Source: a virus. From it: a DNA stretch of 21,244 bases. The DNA lies in IMG/VR virus record IMGVR_UViG_3300021414_000013, positions 1 to 21,244 of that record; one strand, written 5' to 3'. The notes under the pieces are model-generated. The model made no database searches, was not told where the DNA came from, and saw only the letters and a program-made list of their open reading frames with translations. Both the position numbers and the translations under genes were made by a program. Below, in pieces: positions 13,134 to 19,364 of the stretch. Numbering within the stretch: the first letter of the stretch is position 1; every line of letters starts with the position of its first letter.

Positions 13134-13849
13134 TTATCGTTTGCGGGGTGCTTCGATCGGGTGCAGGGCCAGGCCGAGGCGGGTGGCGGCGATGACCCGG
13201 CCGTCGGGGTGGAACGTCGGTGGCTTGCCGATCAGGCCGATGATGCGGACCTGCAGCCACCGCCACGAACGGGCCCGCAGGATGCCGGAGCTAAGGTCGA
13301 TGCCGGCGTCCTGCAGGTCAGCTTCGATCGCGTTCCAGTGCTTGAGGATTTCGGACCATTTCAGGCCCGGCTTGCCGTGCCCTTCGGGGTAGTCGTACCA
13401 GTCCGAGAGGCCCGTTTCCGGGTCGTAGTCGCCGCGGCCGTAGATATCCGGGTCGCCGTTCGGCGCTGTTCCCGATTCTGGGCCGGCGCTTTTCCCTCTG
13501 CCTTCCAGAAGGTTTCGGCCGTGGCGAAGTCCTGCGTGTGCCACAGGAGGGCGGTGGAGCCGATGAACTTCAGGGCCGGGAAGGATGCGCCGTCAGCGAT
13601 CAGTTCGGGGTAGACGGGGCCGAGGATCTGCTCATAGAAGCCCAGCTCCTCGGCGTCGTTGACGAGTTCGATGGACGCCGGGTCGAGGCTTTCCTCGGTG
13701 GCGGCGCGGATCCCGGCGGAGACGAGCTTCTGCAGCCGGAGGCCGGTTTCGGCGGACACGGCGGGAACCTGGTAGGTCTTCCCGCGGAACGGTACGGCGA
13801 GGAACGGGTCCAGGAAGGAGCCGAGCTGTTCAAGGTTGGGGGTAGTCAC
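13134..13849 (-). CDS. Tail assembly chaperone GT fusion (by -1 frameshift)
   Basis: This is the long product of the chaperone pair. The first 120 codons are shared with the short G-type protein (13849 to 13490). A -1 slip on GGGAAAA then moves ribosomes into the overlapping frame, adding 118 residues to a TAA at 13134-13136 and giving about 238 residues. The extension begins KSAGPESGTAPNG, contains DPETGLSDWYDYPEGHGKPGLKWSEILKHWNAI, and ends in EAPRKR. In lambda and many siphophages, G and GT bind the tape measure and load the tail-tube subunit, with the fusion made at low frequency. Both genes lie between the major tail protein and the tape measure, exactly as expected. Confidence 0.9.
13361..13849 (-). 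CDS. Tail assembly chaperone G
   Basis: The short chaperone ends at TGA 13361-13363 without frameshifting, giving 162 residues. It has an N-terminal acidic/hydrophobic helical domain (LEQLGSFLDPFLAVPFRGKTYQVPAVS...) and the typical ALKFIGSTALLWHTQDFATAETFWKAEGK end. After the slip site the zero-frame tail is basic and Thr/Arg-rich, with the low-complexity look of an unselected extension. I chose GTG at 13849 because GGAG lies 6 nt upstream; the TTG at 13861 has no such site. A strong hairpin with complementary downstream repeats sits in its leader. Confidence 0.88.
   Translation of the reverse strand: MTTPNLEQLGSFLDPFLAVPFRGKTYQVPAVSAETGLRLQKLVSAGIRAATEESLDPASIELVNDAEELGFYEQILGPVYPELIADGASFPALKFIGSTALLWHTQDFATAETFWKAEGKAPAQNREQRRTATRISTAAATTTRKRASRTGTTTPKGTASRA
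13490..13496 (-). promoter_or_regulatory. Programmed -1 frameshift site GGGAAAA
   Basis: In the G frame the codons read GAG GGA AAA, so the heptamer G GGA AAA fits X XXY YYZ with X=G, Y=A and Z=A. After a -1 slip the reading continues AGC GCC GGC into the 13134 frame, which matches the start of the extension. GGGAAAA is a known slippery heptamer in phage tail chaperone genes. Confidence 0.9.
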
Positions 13850-13855
13850 GATGTT

Positions 13856-13926
13856 CTCCAAGGTGTAGGGGTTCCAAGGTCCAAGGGTGGAGCCCGGCGC
13901 GCAGCCCTTGGAAACTGCGCGCCGGG
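13856..13926 (-). promoter_or_regulatory. Hairpin with three CCTTGGA copies before the G gene
   Basis: On the minus strand, CCCGGCGCGCAG (13926-13915) pairs perfectly over 12 bp with CTGCGCGCCGGG (13904-13893), closing the 10-base loop TTTCCAAGGG (13914-13905). Three copies of CCTTGGA follow: 13887-13880 (CCCTTGGA), 13879-13872 (CCTTGGAA) and 13863-13856 (CCTTGGAG, which contains the ribosome binding site). The loop can pair with 8, 8 or 7 bases of them. Confidence 0.75.
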
Positions 13927-13937
13927 AGTAGAGGGGG

Positions 13938-14402
13938 TTACGGGGTGATGACGACGTCCGCGAGCGGGCCGCGGCCGGAGAGGCTGAAGGAGGCCGTGGT
14001 CAGGTCGGTGTGTGCGCCGCCCTCATCGGTGAACGACGCGTCGGCGATGCCGGTACGCCCCTCGGTCGGCTTCGTCGCGTTGACGATGCGGACGTGCACG
14101 AGGCCGTCCTCGAGCATCCCGGAACCGGCCGCCCGCAGGATCGCCTGGCCCGGGTCCTCGGTCAGGGAAGCGCGGGCCCGCTTGACGGTGCCCTCCACCT
14201 TCCAGCCGAGGCCGGTGGCGATCTCGGACGCCCAGCCGTCGGAGTCGAAGGACGAGTCGTCCTCGAGGTTTTTCTCGATGGCCGGCGGGGTGAAGTTGGT
14301 AATGCCCTTTACGCGGGTCCAAGCTGTCGGTTCGGCGCCGTCGGTGTACGCGGCAACTTCCAGCTGCCAGTCGCGGACAACGCCACTGATGATTTCGGTC
14401 AT
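13938..14402 (-). CDS. Major tail (tube) protein
   Basis: This 154-residue protein forms the tail tube. It shows the alternation of strands and the patterns usual for lambda V/SPP1 gp17-like tube proteins: DWQLEVAAYTDG at the start, VKGITNFTPPAIEKNLEDDSSFDSDGWASEIATGLGWKVEGTVKRA in the middle, and ASFSLSGRGPLADVVITP at the end. It sits between the tail terminator and the chaperones, the standard place. ATG 14402 follows GGAG with 6 nt spacing. A perfect hairpin begins 12 bases beyond its stop, as also happens after the capsid gene; both are the most abundant structural proteins. Size is at the lower end for the family. Confidence 0.9.
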   Translation of the reverse strand: MTEIISGVVRDWQLEVAAYTDGAEPTAWTRVKGITNFTPPAIEKNLEDDSSFDSDGWASEIATGLGWKVEGTVKRARASLTEDPGQAILRAAGSGMLEDGLVHVRIVNATKPTEGRTGIADASFTDEGGAHTDLTTASFSLSGRGPLADVVITP

Positions 14403-14411
14403 TTGGTGCTC

Positions 14412-14855
14412 CTAGTCTTCCCGGTGGGTGCCGGATCTGATGAGTTGGATATAGAAATTTGCGGTGTGCTCAGGACGGTTCAGCGAGTCCGGGCCGAGGT
14501 TCGCACCGGACTGCCACCAGATCCGGATGACGGGGACTCCGCCGATCGTGACCGCCTCCAAGTCGTGGAGGGTGTCGAACAGCCGGTCCAGGATGTCTTT
14601 CGCGGCCGTGCGGTCCTTGGGGTTGCCGCGGACCCGGCACTGCAGGCCCATGACGGAGCCCGTCCCGCCGGTATGTTCGACGTCGTACAGGGTCAGGGCG
14701 ATACCCTTGTCCGGTGACGCGCCGAGCGAGTCGACGACGATGGCCGTGTCCGTGGCGGTGAAGGTCTGCCCGGAGCCCTGGGGTACCCAACGGCCGACGT
14801 TCTCGGCGTGCAGTAGCTCCGCCACGCCGGCGAGGAGGTTGGTGGTGAATCCCAT
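14412..14855 (-). CDS. Tail terminator protein
   Basis: A 147-residue protein with an N-terminal helix (TTNLLAGVAELLHAENVGRW), a central strand-rich part containing IALTLYDVEHTGGTGSVMGLQCRVRGNPKDRTAAKDI, and a C-terminal part with VPVIRIWWQSG..RPEHTANFYIQL. This matches the minor-capsid-protein/tail-terminator family (DUF3168-like; lambda gpU/SPP1 gp17 type), which caps the tube and joins it to the head connector. The ATG at 14855 directly follows the TAG of the upstream gene. Position between the gp10-like protein and the tube protein supports the call. Confidence 0.8.
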   Translation of the reverse strand: MGFTTNLLAGVAELLHAENVGRWVPQGSGQTFTATDTAIVVDSLGASPDKGIALTLYDVEHTGGTGSVMGLQCRVRGNPKDRTAAKDILDRLFDTLHDLEAVTIGGVPVIRIWWQSGANLGPDSLNRPEHTANFYIQLIRSGTHRED

Positions 14856-15197
14856 CTACAGATCCCCCCTGATGGTGTCGGCGATGATCTTCGCGGCAGT
14901 TTCGACTTCGGCGTTCATGGCGTTCTCGAGCCATTTCGCGGTGCGGCCGTCGTCGTGCCGGTTGTGCATGTCCTCGTGCTGGCGGGCAGCGTAGGGCGTG
15001 TCGTAGCTGACGGCGGCGGCGAAGTTCTCCGGGTCGGTGGAGACGGTCCCGGACTTCAGCAGTGTCGATTCCTCGATGGGGACCTTCTCGTTCGCGACCC
15101 CGAGCAGGTGCTCAGCGGCCAGCGCCACGCCGCGGTTCGCGGACCCGTTGAGGATGTCCTTCGCCTTGGGGTTGATGGAGACTTTCCACGCCTTCAT
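14856..15197 (-). CDS. Minor capsid / neck protein (HK97 gp10-like)
   Basis: This 113-residue protein starts at ATG 15197 (MKAWKVSINPKAKD). The upstream extension of this frame to 15932 is a shadow of other genes. It has a helix ending ...ANEKVPIEESTLLKSGTVS and a AAVSYDTPYAARQHE...HDDGRTAKWLENAM block, the hallmark of HK97 gp10/Minor_capsid_2 proteins, which sit at the head-tail joint. The ATG overlaps the upstream stop (ATGA), and no separate Shine-Dalgarno sequence is visible, so translation is coupled. Confidence 0.88.
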   Translation of the reverse strand: MKAWKVSINPKAKDILNGSANRGVALAAEHLLGVANEKVPIEESTLLKSGTVSTDPENFAAAVSYDTPYAARQHEDMHNRHDDGRTAKWLENAMNAEVETAAKIIADTIRGDL

Positions 15198-15514
15198 GTC
15201 AGCGTGACGGCGATGTGGTCGGGGAGGTCCAGCGGGCCGGAGTCGGCGGTCTTGCACCGGATCACGGTGGACGCCCGGTCGGGGAGGTTCACCAACGATT
15301 CGGGGGCGAACAGGGCCGCGTGTTCCTTGCCGGTGTAGAACGTCGACTCGGACACGACCTGATCCCCGGACGCGGAACGGACGAGCGCCCGGGAGTCGTC
15401 GAGGAACCCCGGGATGGGGTCGGAGGTGACGGTGTTGACGTTGCCCCAGGAGTCCTCGCCCGTCTTGGTTTCCACCGTGACCTGATGGACCATGAACTCC
15501 TCGAAGCCCTTCAC
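15194..15514 (-). CDS. Head closure / head-tail stopper
   Basis: A 106-residue, beta-rich protein (FMVHQVTVETKTGEDSWGNVNTVTSDPIPGFLDDSRALVRS..., VNLPDRASTVIRCKTADSGPLDLPDHIAVTLT). Position between the adaptor and the gp10-like protein and its small strand-rich build fit the head closure (SPP1 gp16/Minor_capsid_1) role: sealing the portal channel after packaging. The start is GTG 15514, overlapping the adaptor stop (GTGA). An internal ATG at 15493 has GAGGAG 3 nt upstream and would give a form seven residues shorter. The C terminus overlaps the next start by 4 nt. Confidence 0.8.
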   Translation of the reverse strand: MKGFEEFMVHQVTVETKTGEDSWGNVNTVTSDPIPGFLDDSRALVRSASGDQVVSESTFYTGKEHAALFAPESLVNLPDRASTVIRCKTADSGPLDLPDHIAVTLT

Positions 15515-15930
15515 AGCAGGACCACCGGGTTACCCAACAGTCCGGCGTCGTTGAGGATGTACCAGGCGTCGGGGCCGAGGGTGCCGGCCGCGTTCGCCCG
15601 CGCCTCCGCCGTGGACACGTACGTCGAGTACTGGATGGAGGCCCCGCCGATGGACTTGGACGCCGCGAGCGGGGCGACACCGGCCGCGCCGAGGGACGGG
15701 TCGATGCCGTGGTCTGCCCAGAACTTCGCCTGCGCACAGGCGGCGTCCTTGAACGCGGCCCGGGTATCAGTCGCTGAGGGGTAGCCGTCGGCGTCGGTGG
15801 CATAGATCGCGGTCTTCGTCTCGGACCGGAGCAGCCCGGACGCTGAACGCAGGAGGCCCGTGGCGTTCGCCGGGGCGGTGTCGGGGTCCAGCCATGCGGC
15901 CAGGTCCTCGGGGGTGGCGTAGATCCGCAC
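15511..15930 (-). CDS. Head-tail adaptor (Ad1-like)
   Basis: A 139-residue mostly helical protein opening with MRIYATPEDLAAWLD, the usual start of actinophage adaptor proteins (gp6/gp15 type) that bind beneath the portal ring. Residues 20-75 (TGLLRSASGLLRSETKT..., RAAFKDAACAQAKFWADHGID) are two helices with a TRAAFKDA.C.Q..FW motif common in the family. GTG 15930 is 6 nt downstream of AGGAGG. It couples to the closure gene downstream. Good context and motif match. Confidence 0.85.
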   Translation of the reverse strand: MRIYATPEDLAAWLDPDTAPANATGLLRSASGLLRSETKTAIYATDADGYPSATDTRAAFKDAACAQAKFWADHGIDPSLGAAGVAPLAASKSIGGASIQYSTYVSTAEARANAAGTLGPDAWYILNDAGLLGNPVVLL

Positions 15931-15948
15931 AACGGGCCTCCTGTTCGG

Positions 15949-16227
15949 TTATTCGGGCTTGGCGTTGCGGCGGGGCTTGGGCGCCGGTTCCGGCTCAGGC
16001 GCCGGTTCGGGCTCGGGCTCGGGCTCGGGTGCCGGTTCGGGGTCTACGGGTTCAATCCCGGAGGCCAGGGGCTCGGGCTCGGGCAGCTCGTCGAGTTCGA
16101 CCGTGTAACCGGCGCCGGCGCAGTAGCTGATGACTGCCTCGTTGTCGGTTTCTGTGGTGCCGTTGCTGAACTGGACCCCGGCGATGTCGCCGTTGAAGTC
16201 CTTGACGGGGGCGGTGATCTTCGCCAT
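15949..16227 (-). CDS. Small protein with Pro-Glu repeat tail, after the capsid gene
   Basis: A 92-residue protein. Residues 1-45 form a compact domain with the pattern VKDFNGDIAGVQFSNGTTETDN...SYCAGAGYTVEL, seen in small actinophage head-region proteins of unknown function. Residues 48-84 are almost only Pro, Glu and Ala (EPEPEPEPAPEPEPAP), and the end is basic (KPRRNAK). The repeat is mirrored in DNA as GGCTCG units around 15980-16080. ATG 16227 follows GGAG. It may be a decoration or connector-region protein; an extended acidic PE tail could reach solvent or bind a basic partner. No function is proven. Confidence 0.7.
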   Translation of the reverse strand: MAKITAPVKDFNGDIAGVQFSNGTTETDNEAVISYCAGAGYTVELDELPEPEPLASGIEPVDPEPAPEPEPEPEPAPEPEPAPKPRRNAKPE

Positions 16228-16251
16228 GGTGGCTCCTAAAGTGTTGTGGGT

Positions 16252-16280
16252 GCGCGGGCGCCCATGACAGGCGCCCGCGC
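16252..16280 (-). other. Perfect 11-bp hairpin after the capsid gene
   Basis: GCGCGGGCGCC (16252-16262) and GGCGCCCGCGC (16270-16280) are perfect inverted repeats around a 7-base loop, 8 bases beyond the capsid stop on the minus strand. There is no U-run, so it is more like a 3'-end stabiliser or processing structure than a classical terminator. Confidence 0.7.
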
Positions 16281-16288
16281 AGGTGGTG

Positions 16289-17266
16289 CTACTGGACCTT
16301 GATGTTCTTCGCGACCGCAGCGGCCTTCGTGGCCTTCAGTGCGACGGCGACCGGGCCGAGTTCAACCTCGCCCTTCTTCACCGCGCCCGGGGTGGAGAAG
16401 TCCGGCAGCCACGTGCTGACCAGCGAACCGCCCGCGGTGGACACGCCGTGGAAGCCGTCCAGGCCGAAGCGGACCGCGTACAGGGCCGTCGAACCGGCGA
16501 CCAGCGGGCCCGTGGTGTCCGGGTCCGCGACGTTGACCGGAATGACGTCCGAAGCCGAACCGGACTTCAGGCCGGCGTCGATCAGGGTCGCGCCGGCGTA
16601 GGACACGAGGGCCGTGTTCATCGGGCCGACGTGCTCGACGTACTGGTTCGCGAAGCGGGACGCCGCCTTGATCAGGGCGAGGACCTTGCGGTTGCCGATC
16701 AGGCCGCCCGCTGCACCGTCCAGCAGGGAGAGCAGGTTGTCGACGTCCGTGAGGATCGCGAAGGCCTTCGCCTGGTCCATGGTGCCGGTCCAGTCGTGCA
16801 CGGCCGTGTCCTCGGTGGAGGTGCCGACGAGGGCCTTGGCGAGGCCGTCGAAACCGTTGGCGTCAACGGCGGTGTCGCCGTTGATGACGAGGTCCCCGAA
16901 CAGGGCCTGGGTGGCCTTGATCTTCTGGGACATGTTCAGGGCCACGGCGCCGGACGCGGACGGGCCGATCTTCGCCACGACACGGTCGACGTCGAAGCTG
17001 CCACCGAGGACGCCGAGGTTCACGGTCTTCTGCTCGGTCGTGACCGACTGGGCGGAGTACTCGGAGTTGATCGCACGGGTCGCGGCGGTCGGGGCGGTCA
17101 GGAGGCGCCGGTAACCGTAGGTCATCGTCGCTCCGCCGCCAGCCGGGTTCACGGCGTCATCGAAGGTGATGAGGTCGAGGATGGGGTTGGTCCGGAACTC
17201 GTCGATCACGGAGACGTCGAGGTCGGTCTGGGCGTTGAGCTTTGCTTCAGCGAGGGTGATCGCCAT
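16289..17266 (-). CDS. Major capsid protein (HK97 fold)
   Basis: A 325-residue capsid subunit without visible N-terminal protease cleavage extension. It shows N-terminal helix LAEAKLNAQTDLDVSVIDEF, a strand-turn block with YGYRRLLTAPTAATRAINSEY, LGGSFDVDRVVAKIG, ALFGDLVINGDTAVDANGFDGLAKAL (E-loop/spine helix region of gp5-like capsids), the helical P-domain DVDNLLSLLDGAAGGLIGNRKVLALIKAASRF, and the A-domain PLVAGSTALYAVRFGLDGFHGV. It follows a scaffold gene, as in SPP1-like assembly. ATG 17266 follows GGAG with 6 nt spacing. A perfect hairpin is placed just after its stop. Confidence 0.93.
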   Translation of the reverse strand: MAITLAEAKLNAQTDLDVSVIDEFRTNPILDLITFDDAVNPAGGGATMTYGYRRLLTAPTAATRAINSEYSAQSVTTEQKTVNLGVLGGSFDVDRVVAKIGPSASGAVALNMSQKIKATQALFGDLVINGDTAVDANGFDGLAKALVGTSTEDTAVHDWTGTMDQAKAFAILTDVDNLLSLLDGAAGGLIGNRKVLALIKAASRFANQYVEHVGPMNTALVSYAGATLIDAGLKSGSASDVIPVNVADPDTTGPLVAGSTALYAVRFGLDGFHGVSTAGGSLVSTWLPDFSTPGAVKKGEVELGPVAVALKATKAAAVAKNIKVQ

Positions 17267-17284
17267 GGTGTTCTCCTAAGCGGT

Positions 17285-17953
17285 TTAGGTGCGGTAGTGG
17301 TTGGCTACGGCACCCGCGAGGGTGGTGGGTTTCTTTGCGCTCTCCCCGGAGCCTCCCGGGAAATTCGCGCCACTCGCGCCGGCCGCCTGGACCGTCTTGA
17401 GCTGGGGGTGTGCTGCTACTGCATCCTTGACCAACTTGTCGAGGTCCGCCTGGAACGTCGAGGATTTGGGGTCTAGGTCGGTGAGCTTGCCCTCGCCTTT
17501 GAGGACAGCAAGAATCAGCGGGTTGCCTTCGGGGCTGGCGATGATGGCCGAGTCGATCCGGAGGTTCCTGTTTTCGGTCCTGAGCGCTTCCGTTTCCGGG
17601 TCCGGGACCACGGGGGCAGGTTCGGCCGGTGCGGGCGCCACAGGGGCGGCCACGGGCGCGGGGGCGGGTGCTGATGGCGCGGCCTTGGCTTTCAGTTCGG
17701 CGCGCAGGTTCTCAATCAGCGTCCACGCCTTGTCCGGGTCGAACTGGGAGTCGTCACCCCACGGCTTCGCGGCGGCCGGGGGAGCAGGGGGCGCGGCCGG
17801 GGCCGGGACGGGTGCGGCAGGCTCCGCGGGTGCGGGCTCACCGGGCGCGACGGACATCGTCGCATCCCCGAAGGTCAGCCGGTGGTGGGCGAGCAGGGCG
17901 TCGATGCCGCCCGGGGCGTAGGGGTCGATCCCGTGGATGGTTTTGCGCTTCAT
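17285..17953 (-). CDS. Capsid scaffolding protein
   Basis: From ATG 17953 the protein has 222 residues. Residues 36-63 and 93-118 are Pro/Ala-rich linkers. Between them is PWGDDSQFDPDKAWTLIENLRAELKAKAA, and residues 118-190 hold a helix and a PLILAVLKGEGKLTDLDPKSSTFQADLDKLVKDAVAAHPQ region, as in actinophage scaffolds. It lies just upstream of the capsid gene. TTG 17971 is a possible earlier start, but ATG 17953 has GGAGGG close by (3 nt, slightly tight). A second ATG at codon 33 (MSVAPGEP) has GGGGA upstream, so two forms are possible. An intrinsic terminator lies immediately upstream of the gene. Confidence 0.82.
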   Translation of the reverse strand: MKRKTIHGIDPYAPGGIDALLAHHRLTFGDATMSVAPGEPAPAEPAAPVPAPAAPPAPPAAAKPWGDDSQFDPDKAWTLIENLRAELKAKAAPSAPAPAPVAAPVAPAPAEPAPVVPDPETEALRTENRNLRIDSAIIASPEGNPLILAVLKGEGKLTDLDPKSSTFQADLDKLVKDAVAAHPQLKTVQAAGASGANFPGGSGESAKKPTTLAGAVANHYRT

Positions 17954-17970
17954 GTGCCCTCCAAGTGGCA

Positions 17971-18001
17971 ATAGAAAAGCACCCGGGGTTAGCGGGTGCT
18001 T
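17971..18001 (-). terminator. Intrinsic terminator between MuF-like and scaffold genes
   Basis: On the minus strand AGCACCCG (18000-17993) pairs perfectly with CGGGTGCT (17985-17978) around a 7-base loop, followed by TTTCTAT (17977-17971). This is a normal rho-independent layout, although it lies inside the late operon and only about 18 bases before the scaffold start. Confidence 0.75.
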
Positions 18002-18020
18002 CGGTGATGGGGTGGTGTGT

Positions 18021-19103
18021 CTAGCGGGCCTTCAGCGAGGTCCGATACGACAAGTCCTTGCGGTCGTTTGTCTCGCGCCATTCGCGGAACTCGGCCTGTT
18101 TGGCGCGAAGTTTGCCCCGGGCCTGCGTGGCTTGCGGGCCGCCGAACTCGGCCGAGATGGCGTCCTGGCGTTTCAGTTCCCGGATGCGGCGCTCATAGGC
18201 GCGCTGTTGCTGCCGGAGCGCGTCCCCTGCCGGATCGGCGAGGTCGGTGCCGGGTCCCTTCGTGATGCCGGGAAGGTAGATCGAGTGCGAGTGACGGCAG
18301 TTGTTGTGGAACAGTCCGGCGCTCTTGGCCTGAGCCAGTGACGCGACGACCGTGCGCCCGTCCTTGAGCCTGCCCGTGGTCCGTCCGGAGAGGGAGAGGA
18401 CCTTGCCCTCGAACGGGCGGCAGATCTTACACTCCTCGGGCGCGTTGGACACGATGACCGTGTCAATACCCAACTCCTGGATCCGGTCGGTGTGGCCCTG
18501 CAGCATGGCGTTCGACGTCGCGGACCTCGCGGCCATCTCCGCGTAGCTTGCCATGTTCCAGTTCCGGCCGGCGGTGTCCCGGAACCCGGTCACACCCTGC
18601 GCGGCCAGCCTCGTGAGGATGTCGCGGGACGCTTCCCGCCGGGTCATGGTCCCAAGCGCGGTCTGCGCGGCCACGCGGGTGACGACCTGCTGGTAGACGT
18701 CCATCGTGGCGCGGCGGATCTGGAAGCTCATCGGCGTGAGCCGGGCCGTGGTCTCGGAGATGATCGCAGCGGCGGCCGAGGTGGCCTGCACTTCCCCGAA
18801 CGCGCCGTGCACGAGGCCCGCGGCGGTCAGTTCCGTGCCCGCCGTTGCGATGCCCCGGTTGTACGCCAGCCCCACGGCGCGCTCCACAGCCCCGGGCACG
18901 TTCGCGGCAAGGTCAGCGAGGATGCCGTCGACCTGCCTCGAGAGTGCCTGGATGTTCAGGAGCTTCTGTTCAGCCCAGTCCGGGGCGTCCGAACCCTTGG
19001 CGAGGGCCGCCGCGATGCGTTGGAGCAGGCTGGTTTCGGCCTCCGCATAGAGTTCGCGGAGGTCCTTGGCCAGCACAGCGGCATCGTCCGGGCGGATCGC
19101 CAT
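18021..19103 (-). CDS. MuF-like minor head protein (phage minor capsid 2 family)
   Basis: A 360-residue protein placed after the portal, where SPP1 gp7/MuF proteins sit; they enter the prohead and bind the portal. Residues 1-120 are helical. Residues 150-195 (TRREASRDILTRLAAQGVTGFRDTAGRNWNMASYAEMAARS) match Phage_min_cap2. Residues 218-275 carry NAPEECKICRPFEGK (C225, C228) and LFHNNCRHSHSIYLPG (H266, C269, H271, H273), a likely metal-binding set typical of MuF domains. The C terminus is a charged helix. ATG 19103 is 7 nt after AGGA. No toxin extension is seen, so a structural role is likely. Confidence 0.9.
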   Translation of the reverse strand: MAIRPDDAAVLAKDLRELYAEAETSLLQRIAAALAKGSDAPDWAEQKLLNIQALSRQVDGILADLAANVPGAVERAVGLAYNRGIATAGTELTAAGLVHGAFGEVQATSAAAAIISETTARLTPMSFQIRRATMDVYQQVVTRVAAQTALGTMTRREASRDILTRLAAQGVTGFRDTAGRNWNMASYAEMAARSATSNAMLQGHTDRIQELGIDTVIVSNAPEECKICRPFEGKVLSLSGRTTGRLKDGRTVVASLAQAKSAGLFHNNCRHSHSIYLPGITKGPGTDLADPAGDALRQQQRAYERRIRELKRQDAISAEFGGPQATQARGKLRAKQAEFREWRETNDRKDLSYRTSLKAR

Positions 19104-19112
19104 GGGTGCATC

Positions 19113-19355
19113 CTAACGGTAGGTCGAGAGTGTCACACCCGGGATGCCTTCGAGGTCGCTGCCATCGTTAGCAGAGGCACCATCCCAGTCCCAGTCGCTC
19201 ATCTCATAGTCTTCTTCGTGGCGAGACGGGACGAGGGCGGCGGTTTGGTCTTTCAGCCACCCTCGCCCTTCCATTCGGCGCGCTTGCCCCGCCGTGAACT
19301 CGACAGTGCCGCAGCATTGGCAGAAGTGGCGTTTATTCCGGAGCATGTTCGCCAT
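19113..19355 (-). CDS. Small CxCC-containing hypothetical protein
   Basis: An 80-residue protein with HFCQCCG near its start (Cys at 12, 14 and 15, with His 10) and a charged C-terminal half (HEEDYEMSDWDWDGASANDGSDLEG). The Cys-His cluster looks like a small metal site, but no complete four-ligand finger can be assigned. It begins after the portal stop at 19365 with AGGA 7 nt before the ATG, and its start region is nearly identical to that of the MuF gene next door. I do not recognise it; similar small proteins occur between portal and MuF in other phages. Confidence 0.65.
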   Translation of the reverse strand: MANMLRNKRHFCQCCGTVEFTAGQARRMEGRGWLKDQTAALVPSRHEEDYEMSDWDWDGASANDGSDLEGIPGVTLSTYR

Positions 19356-19364
19356 GGTCGCATC

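Noticed and set aside
14856-15932. 358-residue minus-strand frame as one gene
   Set aside because: Only its last 113 codons (from ATG 15197) are real; the rest is a shifted reading of the adaptor and closure genes.
15975-16085. GGCTCG repeats as a CRISPR or regulatory array
   Set aside because: The repeats are in frame and encode Pro-Glu units of a gene, with no spacers.
16283-17476. 397-residue plus-strand open frame
   Set aside because: Fully antisense to the capsid and scaffold genes, Gly/Arg/Asp-rich shadow composition, no family resemblance.
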